A stretch of 64,000 bases of DNA, taken from positions 1 to 64,000 of the forward strand of contig NZ_JAGGPA010000009.1 of NCBI RefSeq assembly GCF_018614035.1, given 5' to 3'. The stretch is from Streptomyces sp. ISL-96 (GTDB lineage: Bacteria > Actinomycetota > Actinomycetes > Streptomycetales > Streptomycetaceae). Below, piece by piece: positions 1 to 7,100 of the stretch (position 1 is its first letter; the number at the start of each line of letters is the position of its first letter). The translations under genes were made by a program, and so were the position numbers. A model generated the notes under the pieces. That model did not search any database. It was not told where the DNA came from and was given only the letters and a program-made list of their open reading frames with translations.

Positions 1-431
1 TGAAACCCCTGAACAGTTACCCCTTCAGTGGCGGTTGTTCCATCGTCGTCGACTTCGCCCGGCTGCTCGGGAATCTGAGCCAGCAGGCCGGAGCCAATGC
101 CGTCCTCGATCGCCTGCGCCGCCTGCAGCATCTCGGCCTTGTGCGCGATAAAGGCCTCGATGACCTGCTTGTCGAGCTTGCCGCACCGAGTGGGCTTGCC
201 GGTGTACGCGGGGTGATTCGAGGCCAAGTCCGTAGTCTTCCGGCTCACGCTGCCTACGGACCGGAACTCCGGAAGCTCGCGTGCGGCGCCCTCGTGGAGC
301 GGGAGCGAGCGGAGCAGCTCAGACAGCTCCCGCACAGACTGGTCTCCCACCCGCAGCTCACGCCAGCCGTTCTCCACGACGAGCGCGCAGGCGAGCAGCA
401 ACTCATCCCATTTCCACGTAGGGCTTCGCAT
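1..431 (-). CDS. HNH-endonuclease-like protein, N-terminal part (cut by window edge)
   Basis: A minus-strand ATG at 431 opens a frame that stays open for 143 codons to the left edge, so only the N-terminal part is visible. It begins MRSPTWKWDELLLACALVVE and continues through an ELSELLRSLPLHEGAARELPEFRS stretch and a YTGKPTRCGKLD stretch. I recognise this arrangement (WxWDEL start, LPxH, FR/S, Y-TGK) as the N-terminal region typical of HNH endonucleases found in actinobacterial restriction islands. The HNH motif itself would lie in the missing part, so nuclease function is inferred. It is divergent from the methyltransferase, with about 160 bp between the starts, which fits a defence locus (for example modification-dependent cleavage). 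No stop is seen. Confidence 0.6.
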   Translation of the reverse strand, partial: MRSPTWKWDELLLACALVVENGWRELRVGDQSVRELSELLRSLPLHEGAARELPEFRSVGSVSRKTTDLASNHPAYTGKPTRCGKLDKQVIEAFIAHKAEMLQAAQAIEDGIGSGLLAQIPEQPGEVDDDGTTATEGVTVQGF

Positions 432-591
432 GGGCAATATCGTATGAGTGTTCGCCATGATGCGGGAGGTGCTCACGGTAGGGCCGATCGTGTCGCACAC
501 TGTTGGAGGTCGCGTTGTCAGTGGGGTCTGTCACCCTCTGTAAGGGCGGATTGCAAAGAGTGTCCGCCGTGCAAGTTCGTAAGGAGGGTGC

Positions 592-1749
592 ATGACCAGC
601 ACTGAGAGGAAGTTCACCTCGGTGGAGATCTGCGCCGGGGCGGGGGGGCAGGCTGTCGGTCTGCATGAGGCGCTGTTCAAGCATCTCGCGCTGATCGAGA
701 TCGACAAGCATGCGGTCGCCACCCTCGAGGAGAACGTCAAAGACAACGCGGAGTGGGACGGCTGTCAGGTCATCGAGGCTGACCTGACAGAGCTTTCCCC
801 GGTGAAGCTCAGGCTTGATCTGGGGCTTGAGCCAGGCGAACTGGATCTCCTCGCGGGGGGCGTTCCGTGCCCTCCGTTCTCCGTGGCTGGAAAGCAGCTG
901 GGGCAGGACGACGAGCGGGACCTGTTCCCCACCATGCTCAACTTGGTGGACGAACTGAAGCCTAAGGCCGTGATGATCGAGAACGTCAGGGGTTTGCTCG
1001 ACCAGAAATTCAAGAGCTACCGCGAGGACGTCATCCTGAAGCGGCTGGACTCCATGGAGTACGAGCTGTGCTACTGGAAGGTCCTGGAAGCCAAGGACTA
1101 CGGAGTTCCACAGCTTCGTCCTCGTGCCATTCTGGTGGCGATTCGCAAGAAGTATGCCAAGCACTTCTTGTGGAATGAGCCGGAGAAGCGTCCCGTGCGC
1201 ACGGTAGGTGACGCGCTCCGGGAGACGATGTGGAGCCGGTTTGACGCCGTCGACGACCCTCGGGCTGAAGCAGCATATGACCTTTGGCTTAAGAAGGCTT
1301 CGAAGGGTGTAGCTCCGACGCTAGTTGGGGGCTCGAAGAAGCACGGTGGGGCAGACCTCGGGCCGACACGCGCAAAGAAAGCATGGGGCGACCTGGGCGT
1401 GTGCGGCCTGGGCGTTGCGAACAAGCCGGAAGAGATGACTGACCCTGACCGCGACCTCTTCGCGGCGGCTGGACCCAAGCTCACCGTGAGGCAAGCAGCG
1501 ACCATTCAGGGCTTCCCTGAGGACTGGCAGTTCCCAGGGAAGAAGACTGCAACATACCGGCAGGTCGGTAATGCCTTTCCGCCGCCGGTCGCACGGGCAG
1601 TCGGTGAGCAGATCAGGGCAGCGCTGGAAGCCGCAGGCGTGAAGGCCAGGAAGCCCGAGTTGCTCTCGAGCGTTCCTGCCCCATCAGTTCCTACTGGAGC
1701 GGAGCCTGCTGACCGTAGCAGCGATCTTGAGGGCGCATTCGCCGGGTGA
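592..1749 (+). CDS. DNA (cytosine-5-)-methyltransferase, DruM-like / restriction-protective
   Basis: This 385-residue protein transfers a methyl group from S-adenosylmethionine to C5 of cytosine. Motif I is FTSVEICAGAGGQAVGL (about 8-24), motif IV is GGVPCPPFS with catalytic Cys93, and motif VI is IENV (129-132). Motif VIII is QLRPRAILVAI; motifs IX and X are RQAATIQGF and YRQVGNAFPPPVA. The start is ATG at 592 behind a strong AAGGAGGG. It converges on Vsr (66-bp overlap) and lies by two endonucleases whose prototypes cut GCCGGC, so GCCGGC is the likely target (inference). Its position beside DruF/G/E-like genes also makes it a candidate DruM. Whether one enzyme serves both systems cannot be told from sequence. 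Confidence 0.9.
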   Translation: MTSTERKFTSVEICAGAGGQAVGLHEALFKHLALIEIDKHAVATLEENVKDNAEWDGCQVIEADLTELSPVKLRLDLGLEPGELDLLAGGVPCPPFSVAGKQLGQDDERDLFPTMLNLVDELKPKAVMIENVRGLLDQKFKSYREDVILKRLDSMEYELCYWKVLEAKDYGVPQLRPRAILVAIRKKYAKHFLWNEPEKRPVRTVGDALRETMWSRFDAVDDPRAEAAYDLWLKKASKGVAPTLVGGSKKHGGADLGPTRAKKAWGDLGVCGLGVANKPEEMTDPDRDLFAAAGPKLTVRQAATIQGFPEDWQFPGKKTATYRQVGNAFPPPVARAVGEQIRAALEAAGVKARKPELLSSVPAPSVPTGAEPADRSSDLEGAFAG

Positions 1750-2154
1750 TTCGTGCTCCCAGAATCGGAGCACAGTCCAGCCGGCTTCCCTGAGCCTCTG
1801 GTCGGTGTCACGGTCACGGGCCATGTTCCCAGCTACCTTGCCTGACCAGTAGGCGGGATTGGTTTTCGGCGAGACGTAGTGCTCAGGGCACCCATGCCAG
1901 TAACACCCGTCGATGAACACGGCGACCTTCGCAGGACGGAAGACCATGTCTGCCGTCCTGCGAAGGTCAGGCAAGGGCTTCGCTGCCACCCGGTAGCGAA
2001 GCCCTTGTGCGTGTACCAATCGCCGGATCAGATGCTCTGGCTTGGTATCCCGGCTCCGGATGGCCTGCATGTTTCTGCGGCGGGCGGGCGAGGCGGCCCA
2101 GGAGCCTGCAGGCAGGCTCTGCTCAACGCCTAGTGGTTCAGGTGTCCTACGCAT
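1684..2154 (-). CDS. vsr: Very short patch repair (Vsr) endonuclease
   Basis: This 156-residue Vsr-family nickase cuts 5' of the T in T:G mismatches that arise when 5-methylcytosine deaminates, and so repairs mutations caused by its partner methyltransferase. Hallmarks are RRRNMQAIRSRDTKPE, where the family core starts (about 26-41), ADMVF with the metal-binding Asp, and the VFIDGCYWHGCPEH zinc/active-site block (about 79-92). WTVLRFWEHE follows near the C-terminus. Its start lies 17 bp after the NgoMIV-type gene, so it is the last gene of the minus-strand run. Its 3' end overlaps the 3' end of the convergent methyltransferase gene by 66 bp. Vsr next to a C5 methyltransferase is the usual arrangement. 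Confidence 0.92.
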   Translation of the reverse strand: MRRTPEPLGVEQSLPAGSWAASPARRRNMQAIRSRDTKPEHLIRRLVHAQGLRYRVAAKPLPDLRRTADMVFRPAKVAVFIDGCYWHGCPEHYVSPKTNPAYWSGKVAGNMARDRDTDQRLREAGWTVLRFWEHESPGECALKIAATVSRLRSSRN

Positions 2155-2170
2155 GGATGTGACCCCGGCA

Positions 2171-2923
2171 CTACGAAGTGGCGAGTGTGGGAGCTAGCTG
2201 CTCATACGGGAGCAAGCGACGCTGCTCAACGCACTCGTGCCAGTCGTTCTTCTGCTGCTGGCTTCCGACAGCCTGCACGGCTTCGGCCAAGGCGTCAAAG
2301 GCAATGTGGTAGACAGCATCCACCTCTCCTGTACCCCGAGCGATGGCGGCAATTCTACTCGGCATCGGTTCCGCCGTAACGGCCACGAGGTGGGGCAGTC
2401 GGCCCCTGCGGTGCCGGATCATCTGGAGAAATTCGTGCCGGATGTTCTGGACGCGGTCTGAGCGGATGGTCCACTTACAAGAGACGGCTGCATGCAGCAG
2501 AGGATGCTTGTCCGGAAGCAACGAGCTGTTTGCTCCCACGGTTACATCCGGCTTAATGAGGTAATCCCGGCCGATCTCCACATTCAATTCCGGATATTTT
2601 CGTACCAGGCGTGCCATCTTGTTTAGGTGAGCATACTGGGTGAAAGCAGTGATGGTTTTCTTGTGGTCGACATCCCATACATGTTCTGCGTCAAGGGATG
2701 CGAGGGTCGTCGTCAGGTTGTCGCAGACTGCAAGTTCGAGTGCAGGCCCGGGGCTGGGGGGAGTGCCTCCCGACACAGCGCGAGGGATTCCGAGGATCTC
2801 GAGTACGGCAGCAGCCAATTTCTTTGAAGGTTCACTGTTGTTGTCTGCGCTGTTTGCGACGAGGTTTTCTGATTTCTCAAGCTGTTTCCAGCCAAGTAGT
2901 TGGCTGGCGAATGGTGCATTCAC
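2171..2923 (-). CDS. NgoMIV-family type II restriction endonuclease
   Basis: The 250-residue protein carries the NgoMIV/SgrAI-type active site. Visible residues are Glu63 (PGPALELAV), Asp126 (YLIKPDVTVG), then AAVSCKWTIRSDRVQNIRHE with Ser148-Cys-Lys150 and Glu164. The 14-residue Lys-to-Glu spacing equals that of NgoMIV (K187/E201), while the Asp-to-Lys segment is shorter. NgoMIV recognises GCCGGC and cuts after the first G; the same specificity here is inference. The start is GTG at 2923, preceded by a weak GAGG. The gene sits 14 bp downstream of the NaeI-type gene and 16 bp upstream of vsr. G+C is visibly lower than in the core genes, consistent with transfer. Confidence 0.88.
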   Translation of the reverse strand: MNAPFASQLLGWKQLEKSENLVANSADNNSEPSKKLAAAVLEILGIPRAVSGGTPPSPGPALELAVCDNLTTTLASLDAEHVWDVDHKKTITAFTQYAHLNKMARLVRKYPELNVEIGRDYLIKPDVTVGANSSLLPDKHPLLHAAVSCKWTIRSDRVQNIRHEFLQMIRHRRGRLPHLVAVTAEPMPSRIAAIARGTGEVDAVYHIAFDALAEAVQAVGSQQQKNDWHECVEQRRLLPYEQLAPTLATS

Positions 2924-2937
2924 GAAAAGGCCTCGGT

Positions 2938-3900
2938 CTACTTTGTATGTGCAGGGAGTGTGGGAGCATGCGTAGCAGGCTCATCCGCGAGAGCGCACGC
3001 CCAATGACGGCCATCCAGCAATACGCTAGCGCGCTCCGTCTGGCCGGACGGGACTTCGTACACGCGTGCGCTGACGAACTCCCCTTCACGCGGGACCGGA
3101 ATCTCAAGCTGCTCGGCGATCCTGCGATGGCTTTCGTAGTCACCCATAATAAGGATGCCCTCATCCCGGAGAGCTGATCTTGAGCCTCCGTTCCCGCGTA
3201 CGCGCTTCATGTAGTCCTTTTGCTGTGCAACGGTGCGGATGACGTTGCGGCCGATTCGGCGCTTCTGCGCGCGGCGGAACAGTTCGTTGAGGCGGGCCTG
3301 CCCGGAGGTTGGGGCGAAGACCGCCTGTCGGTCGGCGGGGGCCATGTGAAGCAGGACGTTCTCTGGAAGCTCGGCGTCATGCCAGAGCCAGAGGATCTTG
3401 TTGCGGTGCTCTGCCTTGACCGTCAGCTTCAGGTCGCGGTTGTTGCCAGTGTTGAGCCACTCCGGAGTTATGCGGAGCAGGCCGGCGCTCCAGCGGCTCT
3501 TGTAATCGTCTGCCCAGACGAGGAGGCACAGGTGACCCATGGCTTCCGGCGGAATCATCCAGCCGCCGAACTGCTGCGAGTACTTGCAATCGACATCGAA
3601 ACCGGCGATCTGGTAATCCATAGCATCGCCGTCATCGAATCTGAACTCACGCTGGAGGTTGATCTCAACCACTGTGCCGGCGTGGGTTTTCTCCGTCTTG
3701 AAGAGGGTCTTCCAGTCATAGCGGCCAGTTACTTCGCCGTTGAGTAGCTGGTCGATTGTGTCCCGTAGCACCGCCGCGAAGCGTTGGCCAGAGGAGTCGA
3801 GTTGCTGCAGGCGATCGAAGACGGCAGAAAGCTCGGGGTCTTCCCGGAGCAAGGCCTGAGAGTGCATGTTGATTGCGGCTGATACATCAAGGGGGAGCAA
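2938..3900 (-). CDS. NaeI-family type II (IIE) restriction endonuclease
   Basis: The 320-residue product aligns from memory with NaeI (317 aa) along its length. The N-terminal Endo domain has KTEKTHAGTVVEINLQREF and YQIAGFDVDCKYS. The expected active-site residues are Glu79, Asp95, Asp104 and Lys106, each shifted by 9 from NaeI E70/D86/D95/K97. The C-terminal Topo (CAP-like) domain includes VAQQKDYMKRVRGNGGSRS. The residue equivalent to NaeI Leu43, whose change to Lys turns NaeI into a topoisomerase, is Leu52 (TIDQLLNG), so this should be a nuclease. NaeI cuts GCC^GGC and needs a second allosteric site. The start is TTG at 3900 behind AAGAAGGG. A 248-bp gap without an evident gene separates it from the helicase gene. 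Confidence 0.93.
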   Translation of the reverse strand: MLPLDVSAAINMHSQALLREDPELSAVFDRLQQLDSSGQRFAAVLRDTIDQLLNGEVTGRYDWKTLFKTEKTHAGTVVEINLQREFRFDDGDAMDYQIAGFDVDCKYSQQFGGWMIPPEAMGHLCLLVWADDYKSRWSAGLLRITPEWLNTGNNRDLKLTVKAEHRNKILWLWHDAELPENVLLHMAPADRQAVFAPTSGQARLNELFRRAQKRRIGRNVIRTVAQQKDYMKRVRGNGGSRSALRDEGILIMGDYESHRRIAEQLEIPVPREGEFVSARVYEVPSGQTERASVLLDGRHWACALADEPATHAPTLPAHTK

Positions 3901-4148
3901 GGGATGCCCTTCTTAAACGGGTTGGTGTTCAGCGTCGTGTGATGCTAACCGTGGCTGACTCGACGATGTCTCCCGCCCGCCTTGAATCCTTCGTAAGGAA
4001 GACGAGCTTTTTCGCATCGACGTGAATCAGCTCGCCGGGCCGGTCGCGTCAGCGCAGGCCGGCGGCAGCCCGCGTCCGACTATCAGTGCTGTGCCTTCCG
4101 TTAGCCTCTCAACTTCCCCTTGAAATCCGCCAATGAACGGGGCCCCTT

Positions 4149-7100
4149 CTACGCTCCGTCAAAGGCGGAGAGCATGGCCGTGACTCGTGCCGGAGCCTTG
4201 TCCAGCAGGAAGTCATCTACGAACACCACATCCGGAACTCCCCGGCTGTCCGATGCGGCAGCGTTGCGTACGACCTTGATACGGTGGGACTGCAACGACG
4301 TATCGGCCGCCTCGAACGGGCTCTTCGCAGCCACCCAGACGCGCTCCTCGAACAGAACAGCAGGTCCCGAGTCCCCGAGGTCGTCCACGAATTCCGCGTC
4401 TTCGCATGGGAAGTCCGATGCCCAGTTCCGCAGCAGCGCTGCCCCCCGAGGGTCCTGCTGAGGACCCGCAGCGCCCTTGCCGTGGAGGATGGTCACGAGC
4501 TCGCCAGCCAAACGCCAGTCGAGCAGGCTGTGGTAAGCCATGTTCGTGTAGTCGCGGAGGCACTCATAGCACGACCCCCGGCAGTCCCTTCCGTGCGCGC
4601 CTGTCGCGAATTTTTCCAGCATTTCGTTCGCGATGGCCATGAGGTCCTTGAAAACGTCGGCTTCGGCAAGGTGCGTGCAATAGCCTGCACCGTTGTCCAA
4701 TGTGTCTGAAAGGAAGGCGAAAGTGCGCGCCTCCCGGGTCGTGGACGCTGTTCCATGGATGCCTGACGCGATCTCATTGGGTTGGACCTGGAGGAGCGAG
4801 CCCGCGGCCATCCGCAGCAGGGCAGCAAGCGAGTACCAAGCCGTCCGCCTGCCCGATCGGTCATCGGGGAAGCCCGTGCTCTGCGGCACAGAGGCGAGAT
4901 TGAGGCGCAGCCCAGCATCTGGGATCTCGCCAGCTTGGGGGCCGATGAGGAACAAGTCGGTGCGCTGCGTGGCACCGATGGCACTTGTCAGGATCTCTCC
5001 ATCAGCGGTGAAATCCTTGGCGAGCCAAGGAAATAGCTCCGCCGCGCCAGTCTCCAGGTATGCGCCGGACCACAGAGCTGTCGAGCTGACCTTCGCGAAG
5101 TTGAAAAGCTTGCCGCCGTTGTCGTTTACCGAGTAACGCCGCCCCTTCCCGGCGTGGACAACAAGACCTGACTGCTCAATCTTCTTTGGTGCTCCGCTTT
5201 CGAGGTCGGCAGCCGTTCGGGGTGAGAGTGATCGGGCTCGCCAGGCGAAGTTGCCGTCGAAATCCCGGGCCTTGCCGGCGCAGTAGAATCCGGCCGGTTC
5301 GCGAAGTTCGATCTCGCGGTAGGAGCCGTCGGCAGCCCCGCAAGCGCGGCAGGGCAGGGGCGGGCTGTCATCGTCCTGCACTGGCAGCGTCTCCACGTCC
5401 TCCGCGATATGGCCGCAGGCGCGGCACATACCGAGGGGAACAGCCTGCCCGAGCGGCTCCCCCACGGCGCGTGGGGTCCTGCCCGTCGGCTCGAACGCTA
5501 CAACTCCGGCAGCTGTGTGGACCTGCCCGTCCTTCACTGTCTCAGCCCCGGGGGCGAACTGAGATATAGCGATGTCCAACGACCGGTCGACTACTCCGCT
5601 GGGCGGCCACGGGTGCGAGTCGAAGGGGCGCTTGGTGTACAAGTACCGTGCCGATGTGGGGAAGCCGAACATGGGCAGCAACCCGGACTCCGCCAGCCTC
5701 TGGCTGAGTTCGTGGTGTCCACGAGGGTGGTCTGCGACCTGTGTGACGAGAGTGACGAGCTTTGTGGCGACCCACTCTGCTGCTTTGGCTGGCGACCACA
5801 CGCTCCGGGTGCGCTCGGCCAGAGCCTCGGCAACACCTCGGATCTCTGCATCGTGTGCCTTGATCCAGGCGCCCACGGCTTCATTCATGGCGGGCCAGTC
5901 GACGCAGTGCCCGAACTGGCCGTGGACATTGCGAGTGGGGTCGAGCTGCCCGTCGTCATCCGCATCCGGCCGTACGGCGTCAAATGCCCGGCGCAGGACC
6001 TCAGCTGCGAGAACCCGTTGGTAGATGTCCCGCATATCGGTGGACAGATAGGGCCGCGGGGTTGCGTCGTTGACGATGCGGTGCGGGTTTTGGAAATAGT
6101 GTTCGTCGTGGCTGCGGCCCCGGCACACGGTCAGGGCGAGAGCGACTGGCGAGCTGCGGCGTCCTGCGCGCCCCACTCGCTGCTGGTAGTTGAACCGGGT
6201 CGGCGGCATGTTGGCCATGAGGACTGCGGAGAGCGGACCGATGTCGACTCCGGCTTCCATAGTGGTGGTGACCGATAGGACGTCGAGAGTGTCCGGCCGC
6301 TTGTGTTCTCTGCCACTGAGGAAGATGCCCTGGAAGCGGGCTTGGCGGGCCTGGGAGTCGAGCCTGTCTGTTTGGCCGGTCAGTTCAGCAGTATTGAGCC
6401 TGAAGTCCCCGAACCGCTCTCGGGCCATCCATGCGTAGTAGTCGTCGCCGATGCTGTCGAAAGGCTCGGACTTCGTCGGCAGGGGACGTCGGCATTTTGT
6501 GCAGACGCCGACACCTGGGTGGAGGTGCCGACGGTGGCAGTTGGAGCAGGTCCATGTCTCATCACGGCCGTGGCGCAGCGCGACATGCTCTGGCTGGATG
6601 AGGTACTTGATGACTGCGGTTCCCCAGATGCGCTCCACGGTCGCCCGAAGGTCCTCAGGGTCCTTCTTCAAGTGCTCGGCAGCACTGGTCCAAAACTGCC
6701 GGAGCTTCTTGGGCGGCTCGTCGGCGGGGCTGCGCAGTCCGGAGAAGCGGCGCATGTGGCCGAGGACACGCAAGCTCGCCCGGGCAAGTGCGGCATCGGA
6801 CGCCCTCTCGGCTTCCAGCGGTGCCTGGTCGGATGTGGTGGTGAGCCACCCAAGGCCAAGAGACTCGAAGTCACGCCCCGCGCTGCCGAACAATCCGCCG
6901 AGCAGCTCGATGGTGAGGGCCTCGCGCATGTCCTGGCGCAGATGCTCCTGGCGCTCGCTCAGGCGCAGCCCTGATTCATCTTGCACTCGGCCTTTCTCAT
7001 CCTCGGGCCATTGGTACAGAGAAGTCCAGGGCTGCGGCGGGACCCCCTTCGCGGAAGCAGTCTGCTGGAGGGAGGCTTTCGGCCCTCCGGGGTTAACGCC

